Shown here one piece after another: positions 25,487 through 39,271 of a stretch of 64,000 nucleotides of DNA. Position numbers and translations under genes: made by a program. The notes beneath the pieces were generated by a model, which was given only the letters and a program-made list of their open reading frames with translations, ran no database searches and was not told where the DNA came from. The first letter of the stretch is position 1; each line of letters begins with the position of its first letter. This DNA comes from Anagrus nilaparvatae (taxonomy: Eukaryota > Arthropoda > Insecta > Hymenoptera > Mymaridae): positions 24,368,501 to 24,432,500 of the forward strand of contig JAKSXM010000007.1 in assembly GCA_022575985.1 (NCBI GenBank). The letters run 5' to 3'.

Positions 25487-28400
25487 ATTATATTAAAAAA
25501 ACATTTTAGAAATAAATCTAAAATGTTCACTTTTTTCTTTAATAAACATTTTAATAAATTTTGATACTATTTTCATTATTTTTTCCATATTAAAAATTTA
25601 AAATATTTTAAAACAAAGCACTTTTTTGTATTATCTTCAAAAATAAAGCGCGTGACGATATCACAATTTTTCACAACAATAAAAAATTACTCCTTTAAAA
25701 AAGTTCAGTTTATCGACCTCAAGTATTTGTACGTTATAAACTGCCTCTAAAATTTCAGATAATGCACAACACAACGAAGCAACGATTCCGGAGTCGAAGA
25801 CTGAATAACGAATGAATGTGTATATGAAGGTAAAGCAAAGCACGAGAAAAGCAGTATGATTAAACAGAAATAAAGAGGGGAAAGTCCCCACTTTCCCCTT
25901 TTACTAGGATCGATCCAGGCTTATATTCTACATGCGTAGAATGCGTAAATATGTATAATTTAATAGTTTATTGGACCCCACCCTTTTTTCCTTAAGTCGC
26001 TGGTCAGATTATAATAATATTGTTTATTTACTTACGAATAAAAGAAAAATTTTTTTAAATACGTAAACAATTTTTATGCTGTCTCTTTAAATTTTTTTTT
26101 TTGTTTTTACTTTCAAAAATAATAATGAAATTTTTTACTTACTTCAAAAATTACCTATAACTCGCATTTTAAAAAATTAATTTATTAAATTGAATTAATA
26201 AATTAAATTAAAATTAAGTTTTAATTCCCATTTAGAAATTTTAAATAATAAAACAAAAACAAAATTTTTTTTTAAATAAATGATTCACATGTAATAAAAA
26301 AAATAGGTACATCAATCTTTTGCAATTAAATTATTTACAACAAATTTACGTCAGATACAAATAATTGTATTAAAAACCAACGTGTGACATATTTTAATAT
26401 AATATTAAATATTTTTACCTCGCTCATCGTGATTTCATTTAAAAACAAATGATGATATTACATATTTTTCGGAAGAAAAAACTCATTGTCAACAAAAAAT
26501 TTAGCTTAAAAATTTTGGCTTTTAATATACATAATTTTTAATTTTTGCGCAAGGTCATTATAGGTATACACAATAATATTTTTTTAAATCTAGATTGACG
26601 AATATATATTTTGAATTTATTTTTTATGGTTTATTTTTAAACTCATATATGCGAATATATTATAATTTTGTATACCTATAAATATTTCTTTATGTTAATT
26701 TCATGATGTTAATTTTAGAATGACACAATTTTTATTTTTATTGTGATGCCTAAATTTTAATATCATAAATTTTTTTAAGAAATAGTTTGGGTATTCGAGT
26801 AAAAAAGAAGGACAAAAAATATTGATAAATATAATTTTTTTAATTATTTTTAATTTGATTTTGATAATTTAATAATGAAGTAATCAGCTGTATTTATCTC
26901 ATATATTATTTTAGGCCCAGGCAGCAGGTTTTTATTTATTAAAAAAAATTAAAACATGTTTTCTTGTTATTGTTTTGATTTTGTTCAGGATTTTAATACA
27001 ATGTTTTTTATATTTTATAAACATGGTTATCTTTTTCTTGATTGTGATACGGTGATATCACGGCACCACGCAGATAATTAGGTAAGGCTTTTATACGATT
27101 ACGTATTTTTTTTATCTTTTACGTATTACAGCTTTGTTTATAAAATTTTTTAAACATAAGAGAAAATCTATTTTTTATACTAATTTCAATGAATATTTTT
27201 ATCTTGATTCACAGAATTCCCACTTTCATTTGAAAAATTTAACAAGAGATTCTCTTTTGGAATATTATTTAATATTTTTGACGCGTATAATATAGTGCGT
27301 TGAATCTTCGGTTTTTTATGATCTAAAATTGAAATTCCAGACTGAAAATCGAGTTGGAATTTTTTATTTTATAAAAATATATTTTCGTTATGGAGAACCC
27401 CCATTTTACACTCCAAAATTTTTAACTTTTTAATAATTGTTGCTTACAACTTAAAAAAAAGCATTTTCATCAATAAAATTAGTTTTTCATCTTGTATTTC
27501 AATTATTACATGTAACCCGAGTTTATAAGACGTACTTTTTTTATCCCAAGAAAAACTTTTTTTTAGAGGTAGATTAAATAGTTATTCGCCTTGTGTCCTC
27601 TAAAAGTTTTTTACATTGTATAGGAACTTTTCAAAATAATTATATGAAAAGTGCAGGCATCAATTTTAGCATTTTTGCGACGTCACTTTTTCACAAAAAA
27701 ACTTTACTATTAAGTTCCCGGGGGCTTGAGATTTCGGGAAATTTTTTGAGAATTAAAAATTATTTGTATTAACTTTTAAGCAGATTGTAATTTCAGTATA
27801 AAGAAAAATTTTAAATCACAACTTTATAGTTTTTAACAGCTTATTACTCAGAGATAAGCCACCTAACTGTAATTCACGCAAAATAGTGATAACGACCTGA
27901 ATACAGTTATACAAACCCTTTATTTTTTATTTTAGGTTGGCTTTTAAGAAATCTTAAAAAATGTGCATTTTGCTTATTCTGAAAGAAAATTTAAACAAAA
28001 CAGTGCACTGCAGTTGATCGACCTGATCAAGTTGTCACTAATTTCGAAAGAATAACCAGCACAATGAAATTTTTTTCTCCAAATATTTAGGTTCTTATTT
28101 TTTTTTAAGAAATGTAAAATACTTGCTCTAATCTCATTCACTTAAAATAAAAAAATTACAAAAGTTTAAATAATACACTTGCAATTAGTAAATTTTTCGC
28201 TGAAATCTGAGAACAAAAAAGAGCACGTTATGCAAAATTTCAAATTTTTAAAGGATAAATAAAAAAAAATGATTAAATGTGCATATTATTTATGTGATTT
28301 TTTTACATTTTTCTTTTATTAAAATAAGTATACTTAATTAATGAATTTCTAAATTACTATGGCATAAAAGGGGCAAGAGCCGTTCGTTATAAAAATGATA

Positions 28401-31003
28401 TTCAACAATAATTATAATAGCATTCTTGAAAAATCAGTAGACTTTTAAATGATATACATAGAAAATGATTTTTAATTACATCTGGTTAATTATTATGATT
28501 CTGATTTACTTTCGGATTTATACTTTGATCTTATAATGACGCGATAAAAAAAGCGTTAATAACGTGAATACTAAAAAACTAAAAAAAAAGGGGGTTTAAA
28601 TTACTTACATAATTATAATGACTGTACATAAGAACGCATATTTTTGCTCAGAAAAATTGTCGCAAAATTATGACTCAGGGTGCAATGTTTATTATTTTTT
28701 AAAGTTATAAAGTAAAAAGACATTCGGAGTATTATTAATTGAAACGAAATTTAAGTTATATATCGCAGCATCATGATTGTGCAAAAAGTGCAGCTTGCAT
28801 TTACGTAAACATAAGGATACAATATAGGCAGGTGCACTTTGTACTGATTGGATATACGCATATATTCAAAGCTGTAATGTGGTTTTTCGAGGAACGGTTA
28901 TAATATAAAGGAGATAGGGTTTGTATTTTGCAAAAGTTTGATGCACTTTTATGTATCCTATGGCTATATCCACCAAGGACACGCGTCCTGTATAAACACC
29001 ACAGTAGAAGAAAAAGCACCGTTTTTTGAAGTGCAATGTGCTTTAGGATAATTTTTTTCTTTTTTAAAGCAGGTGTACCAGAGTAGAATTGGTTTTTTTT
29101 TTGCATCATATAAAAAAATACAATGATGCACATGGCAGTGATTCTTAATTTATATACATTGTAAAATTTTAAATACGTGGGCATATAGGAGGATGCAAAA
29201 AAAATAGTATATTTTGCAGGTGTTCAAATACATTACAAAGAAAAAATCTTTGTTATTAAGTATATTATAATGTTTATCTTCCAAAATTAACTTTTATTTT
29301 AGAAAGATGACTTTCAAAAAAAATATTCGCAAATAGATTGCAGAATTTTTTCTGTTTATTTAAATAATTAATTTGAGATATTTTTACTTTCAAAAATATT
29401 ATACTCTTAAAATATAAAATTCAAGTTCAAAAGTATTACATAATAAATAATAAAATTTTTGTTTTTATGTTAAAAATAAAATTATGTGTTCAAAAAAAAC
29501 TTTGAAAACATGTATTTTTAAAACGCTGTTGAAAAAATGAGGAGGAAATTTGAGCTAAAATTAAATCATGAAAATAAAAAAATACGGAATCCTGCATGTA
29601 ATAATTGACGAATATTTGAATGGTTTTTATAAGAATCCGATCATTGAACATGTAAGGGTTTATCCATAAATTACGTAAAACATTTTTTTTGTTTTTACCC
29701 CCCCCCCCCAAAAAAAGCAAAAATTTTGATTTGCAAACATTATTAAAACTTTATTTTTATTAATTACTCAAATACGAGCAAGGTGGCTGACTAGTGGGGG
29801 GTGGCCGACCTCTATAGTACAGTTACCCCATTTCCAAACCTCGAACCCTCCTGCGTAAGAAAATATAAAAAAAATTAAAAGTCCCCCTTCCCTCCCCCTT
29901 TTTGTCTTACACAAACAAATTTATTATTTTAGCTAAACAGACTCTTTTTTGGGAATAAATAGTATAAAATAAGGTTTTAGTGGCACTTGCGAAATACTAG
30001 AATATATTTCATTGACGGATTCGTAGACAATTTCTTAGGAGGAAGCTGTGTAGATTCACTAATGGGAGGAAGCGATTTAGTAAAAATTTACGAGTTTAGG
30101 TTTAAGATTAAATAAAATTTTATTACAAAACATGTACATTTTTGGTTCTCAGAAATAGACTTTGAAATAGTGTTTTTTTATTTTATTTCAAATTATTATT
30201 TACTAAAAATAAAAAAATTGTTTTCTGCAATAATAATATCAAAATTAAATTTCATAATGTTTTATTAAAAAAAGCTCTTCAGTAAAAAAAAATCGCTGGA
30301 AACGTTTTAGTAGGGTGGGTGGACTGAACTTTAAGCGTTAAAGAGCGTTTCAAGGGGGTGAACTAATCTAAAATTTTCGAAAATTAGCGTTGCGTAATTA
30401 TTGAATGTTCCCTTACTGAATTTTATCTGTATAATAAAAATAATTAATTTTAATTTAATATGCTGAATTTTTTTGCACTGTTTAAATATATTTTTTTAGT
30501 GTTTTGATAGAATGTGTAATTATAGAAATTATAATTATTTATCCAAACACATAGAAATGTAAAAATATATTCGTTTTCTCATAAATGAATTGTCTTCTTC
30601 TTAAAAATTAATTTGTTTTACCAAAATTTATATTTTTATTTAAAAGGAAGGTTTGCTAAAATTTATCAATTTTTTAATTTGCAAATCATTGCAATGTTAG
30701 GTAATTGTGACATGTCAAGTAAATAACTCTTTTATCTATTATTTCGTAATTTTATCTTCATTTTGAGAAGCTAGGGGTCAAATGGGGAAGTAAATATACA
30801 AATTTGATAATAAAATCATTTATTACAGGATCTGCATATTGAATATTTTAGTTTTTGGTATATGAAAAAAGGACCAGGTCAAGGTCAATAATAGTTGATA
30901 ATATAGATACAGAGAAGAGTGCAAAAGATAACTTAGAGGGTGGACGAAGGGGCATTCATCAGACATTTTATATACGTATCCGAGAAAATATTTTTTTCTG
31001 GAC
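25487..31003. other. Gene-free AT-rich region upstream of the Dok-like gene
   Basis: No coding exon can be supported in this 5.5 kb. Slightly GC-richer DNA at about 25640-25930 could be a distal promoter or 5' exon of the Dok-like gene. A run of thirteen C at about 29699-29711 is followed by A-rich DNA. Open frames here (for example 28801-29184 and 29490-29720 on minus) have no recognisable domain and biased AT codons. Confidence 0.45.
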
Positions 31004-31175
31004 AGTAGCCACGACAGTACAAAATTTCTCGCTACTGCCGCAGAAAATTTTTATACGGCCCTTGTCAATAAATAAAGAATGCCCCAAATCGCAATTCGCC
31101 CTCGGCCTCGCCTCTGAAGATAATTTACGTGCGATTTGGGCCATTCCTTACTTTTTTGGACGCGAGCCTTAATGT
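31004..31175 (-). repeat. Hairpin repeat with GC-rich core, copy 1
   Basis: Reversed copy of a dispersed repeat. Its core reads aatggcccaaatcgcacgta, then gaggcgaggccgaggg, then a complementary arm ending gggcattctttattta. The outer arms include tagtatattt-like ends near 31175. The other copies are at 37098-37200, 39084-39269 and 58145-58260. Confidence 0.65.
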
Positions 31176-34084
31176 AAATATACTATTTTAAGTTCCTAGA
31201 AATACTTATACAAGAATTTTTGTGTATTTTTTGGATATGTTATTGCTTTTGAAGAAAATTTTTTGAAAAATTGACCTTTTTCTTCCGCAGCAATTTTTAG
31301 TTTCATCCTTGGCGTATATGTTGCATCAAATATCAGCATCTCAAAAAGCAATAAACACAAGAAAATGATAAATTATAACTTTTATTATAACTTTTATGTT
31401 TTTTATTTAAAAATAATTTTTTACTATTTTTCGTTTTGCTTTATGGATTTATTGAAATAATAACAACCTTTACGAGCCAAATTCTTGGTGTTAATTTATT
31501 AGAATAAAGATGTAACTAAAATCCAAGCTTTCGACTCACAGGAGTCTTTATCAATGAAGATGATGATTAAGATGGTTAATCAAATAATTAAGTTAAATAT
31601 CAGAAAATTGAAATATAAAACAATAATAAAAAATTTTTAATCCTAATCTTTATAATTATACACTTGCTTGATTATACAAAAATAATATTATATTATATAT
31701 AAATTGTGTTAAAAATAATCACTTATTAAATAAGAATTGAAACCAATTATTTCTTAATAATTTTAAATAATCTTATTATCGAGCGATAATTAATTTTTTG
31801 AATAATTTAATTATTCATTATACATTATTTAACCTACTTAAATAAAGTTTTTGATATAAAAAAATGTTGACTTTTGTAGAGAAGCATAAAATAATTAGAT
31901 GATTGAGATTTATACTAATTTTGAAAATGTTTTTTACGGGTTTTTGATTTTTAAAATTAGGTATATTAGACTAGTTGTTTCTTTAAAAGATATATTATTA
32001 TTTTAATAAATTTTTTGTGGGCTAAGCGTGGTTTTCATACAGGGTGGCCATTAAAGAATTACGAAGCTTCGGAAAAAGAGGGATGGGAAGGAAAGATAAA
32101 TAGGATACATTTAGACGATTTACCATCAGCCCAAAATTGACTATCGAGTCACCGAATTCTGTTCAAAATTTTTTTTCTGAAATTATAAGCAAATTTTTTT
32201 TTTATACTCAAAAAGAATTTATACGTTTATTGGTGTAAGAAAAAAGAAAATTTTGTAGCTTTTTATAATAAAAGTTAGTTTTTTACAGTTTTTGGGGAAA
32301 GAGAAGATATTTTAAAAGTTTTTCAAGTGCATATAAATGAAAAAAAAATTTAAGTTTCAAAATTTTATATCAATATATTGACTTTATAAACTTGAAGAAA
32401 ATCCGAGAGAAAATTTTTATTAACTGCACGTTTGTTGGTATACCACCAACCTCTATTCGTCCGGCTAAAAAACGTTAATAAATTACAAAGATAATATACA
32501 AATTTGAACACGAAAAAAAAATATTTAAAAAAAATATTTTTTTATTTTTAGACCCGTAGAAGTAAACATTTGTTTCAAAATTTTTTTTAATTGTCAGGTG
32601 TATTTTTGTATATTTAACCAAATTTATATAATATTTCTTAAAAAATGTGAATTAAGCTTTTCAAATGCAATTCGAACAAGATTTTGAGAATTTTGATAAG
32701 CATAAAATCTTCATGGCGCCATAGTTTTCATAAGGATTTAATTTAATATGACTTAAATTAGACAAATTAAGATAGCATCATTCAGGATTATATTATTATT
32801 TAAGTTCCGTTATACGTTAAGTACTTAAAAAATATATAATATTATGTAAATATTATTTACTTGAAACAAACAACTTTGCATTTATAGAAAAGACAGCTGC
32901 AGCTCTTATAGTATGGAATTTATTTTTTCAAATTAGAAAGAAAATATTTTATTTAAAAATTTCTTGATTTTAATTTGCTCACTCGTTTGCTCACATGTTA
33001 TATATAAATATTTAAAACTTTATGCATTTTTTAAAAAATTATGAAAGAAATAAATAAATTTTTCACGCTAGGCATATTTATTTATCATATGGTTTTATGT
33101 CAAACAGCGAATTTAAATTTATTTATTACCGCATAAAACAATATCCATATCCTACACTCGACTTCAAACAATTCAAAAATCTCGTTTTCAATGCACATTT
33201 GGAGGGCGTACCAGTAGTAAAATAAGTAAAATTCTATACTTATGGCAAGTATGTAAATTAATTTTCAAATTCTATAGAATTTTTTTACACTAGGGGGTTG
33301 TTTTGCAGTAGATTATTTTCATGCATTTGTAATTATTGATATTGTTATTATTATTATTGAATAATAAAAAAGATCCTTATCAAAAATCATCTGTCAATTT
33401 TATCAATTTTTCTCATATAGATTATCTTTTAATGATATATTTAAAATTTTTTACATTACTTACTGTTTAATATACCATTGTTAACATTTTTAAAATTTTT
33501 TATTATTAAAAAATGCTTTTTTTTATGTTTTTGTTTTTTAAAATTTAAAAACAAGTTATTTTTATATACATTTTTGTATACCTATAAATAGTCTAAAATA
33601 AGATAAAAAAAGATAAAATTTCAAATTCTTATATAAATGGTTTTAAATTTAACTAAATTTGAAACCATGTCTGTTTACTGCGAGGATTAGAAATCTTTAT
33701 GTTGTAAATGTACTGGATTTTCTTATAAAAAATTGTATTTTACGCGATTAGAAATATTGGACTAAACAACAAAAAAAAATTAAACTAATTAAGAGTTTTT
33801 CGGTTAAAAATTTTTAACCAAAAATTCATCTATTTTTATAAAAACATTACAAAAGTTTGTTATAAACTCTTAACACACCTACACATGGACTTATACGTCA
33901 TATCCTCGGTTTTTAATCTTTCTAGCTGAATGAAACCTAATTCAATCATATAAGAGCTCTGCAAGTGGATTTTTTTTCAGGCGATTGCAAATCACTTGAA
34001 ACTTAAAAAAATTAAGATTAAAAAAAAAGTTTTGAGCTTTTTTCACTTTTCCCTAACTTTTAAATTATTTGCAATCGTTCAAAC
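31176..34084. other. Gene-free AT-rich region
   Basis: AT-rich intergenic DNA. I see no gene, no clear inverted repeat and no tandem array. Confidence 0.45.
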
Positions 34085-34241
34085 TAGGGGTGTGCGGTTA
34101 TTCGAAAGTCGGGTCGGGTACCCGTAATTTCGGTCTTTTTTTCAGATTTTTGCAGGTAAGATTTCGTGTGAACCCCGAAAATACCCAAGAAAGGTCTTCA
34201 GTTGACCCAATTCGAAGCAAAAACGTAACTTCACACTCCTA
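34085..34241. mobile_element. 157-bp hAT-like MITE with 8-bp target duplication
   Basis: The left end is TAGGGGTGTGCGGTTA and the right end, read as complement, TAGGAGTGTGAAGTTA. Both sides are flanked by the identical octamer GTTCAAAC (34077-34084 and 34242-34249). An 8-base duplication with TAGGGGTG-type ends is the pattern of hAT superfamily MITEs. No coding capacity. Confidence 0.8.
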
Positions 34242-34819
34242 GTTCAAACAATAAAACATCGTAAGTGGTTTTTTTCAGTGCACGAAAAAAAAAATTCTGT
34301 TTTTATTTATAAGGAAGGCAATTCCCAAAAATCTTAGAAATCTGAAAGCTCATGCTGCCTTGTTTTCCCCTAAAATGTGAGTGCTTGGTTATTTATGCTA
34401 AGCTTTTAGTCAAAACGAGTCAAAAACAATTTCAAGTAAAAAATTTTTTTTTGTAATTTCAAGTTCTTTAAATAAATTTCGACGTAGTTACAGAATCAAA
34501 TATTCTTTTGGAAAATCCATTGTTTTGATTATAAATATTTACAAAACATACAATTATCTGTTACTTGATGCATATGATTGGTTTGAAAAGCATAAAATTA
34601 TCAAGTGCAGAGTGTTTACAAAATTAATTTCGACTATGATAAGAAAAAAAACATCTACAAAAGAGTTTATTAACATAATATAAATAACTATAACACATTT
34701 AAATATTATCTACAGAAAATGACATTTTTTTTTAATAAAAAAAAATAATAATAATAACACAGCACGTGAGAAGAGACGAATTTTATCAATAGAAAATTTT
34801 CTTTTTAATGTACAATTTA

Positions 34820-35232
34820 CTAAAAAAACACTTTAAAAAGTAAAAAGAGGGGTTTCAAAAAAATTTATATATGTAACCGAACCTTAAAAAACAACTGATA
34901 TGCTTTATAAGTTTGGTTTCAGATTTTGGTTCCATTTAAGGAAGATAATTATTCTTTTGAATTAAAAAAAAAAATTTCCAGCAGAAAAATTGAAATTTTA
35001 TAAAATCCAGTAGTGATTTTCCAGACTAAGTTTTAAAACCACTGGGTTTTATAAAATTTCAATTTTTCTGCTGGAAATTTTTTTTTTTAATTCAAAAGAA
35101 TAATTATCTTCCTTAAATGGAACCAAAATCTGAAACCAAACTTATAAAGCATATCAGTTGTTTTTTAAGGTTCGGTTACATATATAAATTTTTTTGAAAC
35201 CCCTCTTTTTACTTTTTAAAGTGTTTTTTTAG
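34820..35232. repeat. 413-bp near-perfect inverted repeat
   Basis: The arms of about 185-193 bases (34820-35010 and 35042-35232) match base for base by eye until close to the 30-base loop, where tccagtag faces cccagtgg. The arms contain no open frame. There is no obvious target duplication. Such identity means either a very recent foldback element, ongoing gene conversion, or a snap-back artefact of library or assembly. Confidence 0.85.
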
Positions 35233-35734
35233 CCGATATCAGTTATTTTTTAATATTCTTAGAAATTATTTTTTTTCACACTAAATTTATTAATCCGGCA
35301 AAAAAGTCAAAAAATCCCAACTGAGAAAGTATGGCTTGATCTTAAATGACTCCACTATAATAAAATAAAATTGTTTTTGAAAATTTCATTTTGTAATTAT
35401 TTATTTAATAAAATTTAATAGTTTTTGCAAACTTTTCAAATACAAAATTTTAACTTTGAAGTAATAAATTATTAAATTTTCAAATTGAAAATGTTTATAA
35501 TTTTTTAATTTAAAAAATCCTATTTTAAAAATAAATCTTTTAATTAATTTAAGAATTGATTATAGTTAAATTTGTTAATTCTCAATTGAATAAACTTAAT
35601 TTTAAATTATATTTTTTTATAGATTTTGAGTTTAGTTAAATTTTTAAATATCCGCGCTTATTTTTTTCCCGCATTTAAAATTTCGTTTATACTAACACGT
35701 GTATACACATAATACATATATTTATAGTATTTAT

Positions 35735-35759
35735 AGAGAGAGAGAGAGAGAGAGAGAGA
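35735..35759. repeat. (GA)n microsatellite
   Basis: About 12 GA units followed by shorter interrupted GA tracts up to 35775. Confidence 0.9.
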
Positions 35760-35980
35760 TATAATAGAGAGATAGTAAAAATCTCGTGCCTTAAAGAAAG
35801 AAAAGGAGATATACAAATAATGGAGCATAAGAGAAAGAAAAAACATAGTGTTTGAAAGTAGGATCATTAAAAACTAAAAACTCTTTTTTTTAATAAATAA
35901 ATTCATTTTAAGACACGAATTTATGAACAATTTATTTTCAATATATTTTTGAAATTAGTAATTATTAAATCACAGTAATT

Positions 35981-36715
35981 AGTATTAAATTTAAAGAAAA
36001 AAATGAAAGAATAAAAATATTATAGGTTAGATAGAACCTCTTTAAAGTATATTACAGTAGTACACGGTGCTACGGGTATTTTTGAAACCCGTACGCACTA
36101 TCGTGCTCCTGCAAGTATTAAGAGGGCTGGATGTCAGCCATTTTTTTAGTTCTCAACCAATCAGAGACTGGGTAAAATACTAATTTTGGCCACCAAAATA
36201 CGGCTTTAATTTTCAATTAAATTAAAAAAGAAAATTGTCAAATTAATCTACATAAAATGAAAAATGTGGCTCTGCTTTTCCTAGGTTTGAGAAAATTTTC
36301 TTTCTCAGTTAAAAAATGAAAGAAAAGCTGCAGTACAATCTAACCAAAAAAATGAGTGAAGCAGACGACATTGGGGTTGCAATTTCATTTAATTTTTTGA
36401 GTATTAGGAAAATTTTGTAATATCTAGGAAAAGCAGAGACACGTTTTTCATTTTATGTAGATTAATTTAGCAATTTTCTTTTTTAATTAAATTGAAAATT
36501 GAAGCCGTATTTTGGTGGCCAAAATTAATATTTTACCAAGTCTCTGATTGGTTGAGAGCTGAAAAAATGGCTGACATCCAGCCCTCTTAAATTTAAAGAA
36601 AAAAATGAAAGAATAAAAATATTATAGGTTAGATAGAACCTCTTTAAAGTATATTACAGTAGTACACGGTGCTACGGGTATTTTTGAAACCCGTACGCAC
36701 TATCGTGCTCCTGCA
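35981..36715. repeat. 133-bp tandem duplication interrupted by a MITE
   Basis: The unit starting agtattaaatttaaag at 35981 and ending ctcctgca at 36113 is repeated next to itself: the second copy starts at 36114 and, after the inserted element at 36122-36586, runs on to about 36715. The two copies look identical over the visible length, including ggtgctacgggtatttttga. The insertion split the second copy at its TTAA. Confidence 0.8.
36122..36586. mobile_element. 465-bp MITE in a TTAA target (piggyBac-like)
   Basis: Terminal inverted repeats GAGGGCTGGATGTCAGCCA and their complement are flanked by TTAA on each side (36118-36121 and 36587-36590). Inner sequence also pairs, for example tggccaccaaaatacggc facing gccgtattttggtggcca, and aatctacataaaatgaaaaa facing its complement. 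TTAA duplication is characteristic of the piggyBac superfamily. No transposase is encoded. Confidence 0.8.
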
Positions 36716-36716
36716 A

Positions 36717-37097
36717 TACAAAGTTGAGGACACATATATATTAGGGGCTTTCCATATTATTATAGGTAAGGAGATAACACTGGTAAACTGTGTGTTTAAT
36801 TAAGACAGCTAAATTTCCGGTCAGAGATAGCCAAGGACAAAACATTGTCACCTTCGTATCTAGTTTTTTTGTCTGCGGGGTCTAGAAAAAGTTATGGGTC
36901 CACAAAGTTGGCTATTTTTTCGCAAAAAAAAAACTGAAATGAAGACACCGCAAATAGTCTCTAGATTTATAATTAGGCCAAAACATTCTCAGTTTCCGTT
37001 TGAAATTTTTCTCTATCTCGGATCTGGAGGGAAATGTCGGGCCACCAAAGTCCCGCCGTTTAGCCGCGCTTTTCAAGAAATAGTACATTTTTAACCA
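36717..37097. other. Intergenic stretch between repeats
   Basis: A somewhat GC-richer piece at about 36930-37080 with overlapping short open frames on both strands. None has a recognisable domain. Confidence 0.4.
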
Positions 37098-37200
37098 AGG
37101 GAGCAAAAAAAAAGAATGGCCCAGATCGCACGTTAATTAACATCCGAGGCGAAGCCGAGGATGGTAAACTGCGATCTGGGGTATTTTTTTTTTGTTCCCA
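37098..37200 (+). repeat. Hairpin repeat with GC-rich core, copy 2
   Basis: The arms gggagcaaaaaaaaa and tttttttttgttccc enclose the conserved core aatggcccagatcgcacgt, ccgaggcgaagccgagg, gcgatctgggg. About 100 bases long. Confidence 0.7.
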
Positions 37201-39083
37201 TGGACAAAACGAAATTTTTCTTTCTCAGTGGGGTGAAAACGCGTTTTTTTCGATCTCGTTGCGGACGAAAAAAGTGTTTTCGGCCCGCTAGGAAGAAAAA
37301 TATTTTTATTTACCGCTAACATGAGGAAACTTCTACAATTTATTTTATATAATAAAAGAATCCCTCCCGCTAATTATTTCATATAATTTTTATATATGAA
37401 TCAGCTATTTTATTTTTACAAAAAAATTCATACTTTTTTTTCATTTTTAGCTCTAATCTACTACACATTCAAAACTCTGATTAAGGAAAATCTTGTACCT
37501 ATATGTAAATTGTATAATAAATAAAAATTATAGGTAAGCTGCGGTAAGTTGAATGAAAAATTAAAAATTTTTCAATTTTCTTCTTTTCACCATGTGTATG
37601 TATGTATTATTTTTACATACAGGTTACAAACAAAAGTAAATATTTTGAAGAAACAATATTTTTTTATTTTTAAATAATCTCTTATAAATAATAGTATGTC
37701 GCGACGACTAAGATCCTTAATATTATTATTATGGTTTCTCCGCCTTTGAATTATTGTATTAAAATAGGGCGTGTTTTCTCAAATTTTCATTTCTTTTCTT
37801 TGGATTAAATACTCTTTGTTCGCTTGTCATGTTTTTTTGAAATTTTAACAATAGATTTTAGAATTTTGTTTAGGTATGGCGACTTTTAACAAAAATATTT
37901 TTTTAAATAGTGTATGTTTATTTTGTTGGTAGAAATTCAAGGAAAGTGGTTTTCAAACAAAAAAAAGTTCTCAAGTCTTTTCCACAGTAATATTTAACAA
38001 TTAACTTTCATGATATACTTCTGCGATTACCTTTTTTTTTTATAATTTTAAAATTTCGAAAAGATTTAAATTTCCACCAAAGAGCTTATCATGTTATTTA
38101 ATATCAATATTAATAATTTACTTGTTTGAAATTTCGAAATTTACGTGTCTTTTCAGCGGTAAGAAAGCACGTATACCTTTTTTCCGGCCACTTTGCAATT
38201 GTTTGAGCAAAAAATGAAATTCCGGTAGCCACAAGCGGAATTCAGCTTGCTGAAAACAAATTAAAAAAAAAAAATGAGCGTAAAAAATCCGTTTCGAGTG
38301 GGTTCAAAAATTTTATTTCATATAACGGTAATTTTACCCCAAGCTTTTCCTCGTGTTTTTATTAAGTAATTCCCAAAAAAAATTATTTTATCAAACTCGA
38401 AATACATATTAATCATATTTTAAAAATGTTATTTTCTAACAAGCTTAAGCTTAGCAATTGCTAGAAAGGGCATTATATTAGAAAAATAAATCGCTTTAAT
38501 TTATAAAAGAACTAAGACTTTTACTTCAGACACGATCACTTATTCCATCAAGTTTTTTGGTAGTCGTCAGTTTAGAACCCTTTTGGATCACTTAAAATAA
38601 AGAAAATAGTTGGATTCGTTGCATTTTTTTTCTTCAAATTTAGAATATCTAATAATAGTTCTGATTTCAAAAAATTTGTTCCAGGGGATTTTTCTGAGAA
38701 AAGAGGCATCGAAAAGACCTGGAAATCAAATTTCTCTACGAATTAAATATTTTTAGGAATATTTTATTTTTTGACCTGACAAACTCTTTAATAAATTGGA
38801 TATATGGGGTGATTGGACAATTTTTTTGTTGAAGTTAAATATTTATTTAAAAAAATAGAATGGGTTTTTTAATATTTATACTATCGCTTGAGAGTATTGC
38901 TTTTTAAAAATTGTTTATTTACGTATTAATATAATTTCTATTTTCTTAATTATTCGCGTAATTATTAGTTAATTAAGTTATTTTAATAAATATTTGGTTT
39001 ATTATACCTTAATTTTATTTGATTATCGATATGAAATAATAGTTTCCCCCTCCAATGGTAATTTTTTAATTTTATTTTTATTT
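37201..39083. other. Gene-free AT-rich region
   Basis: AT-rich DNA with no supported gene and no clear repeat apart from the elements at its borders. Confidence 0.45.
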
Positions 39084-39269
39084 ATAGTATATTTTTATCC
39101 TAGGCCGCAAAAACAAAGAATGGCCCAGATCGCACGTAAATTGAAATCCGAGGCGAAGCCGAGGATGGCAAACTGTGATCTGGGACATTTTTTCGCCACA
39201 GTCGCAGAAAAATTTTGTACAATCCTCGACCATTCTTTATTTTTCTGGCCTAGGACCGTAATATACTAT
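39084..39269 (+). mobile_element. Hairpin repeat copy 3, complete 186-bp MITE
   Basis: This copy shows both ends: atagtatatttttatcctag at the left and ctaggaccgtaatatactat at the right. Inside are the inverted arms aaagaatgg / ccattcttt and the conserved core ccgaggcgaagccgagg. It defines the family as a short palindromic MITE. Confidence 0.75.
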
Positions 39270-39271
39270 TT

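Noticed and set aside
25661..25891. 76-residue minus-strand frame with hydrophobic N-terminus
   Set aside because: No exon linkage or domain; it more likely lies in the promoter or leader of the Dok-like gene.
28801..29184. 127-residue minus-strand open frame
   Set aside because: No domain, signal or neighbouring exons; composition fits random AT-rich sequence.
30855..31172. 105-residue + strand open frame
   Set aside because: It runs into copy 1 of the hairpin repeat, so its apparent coding bias is repeat sequence.
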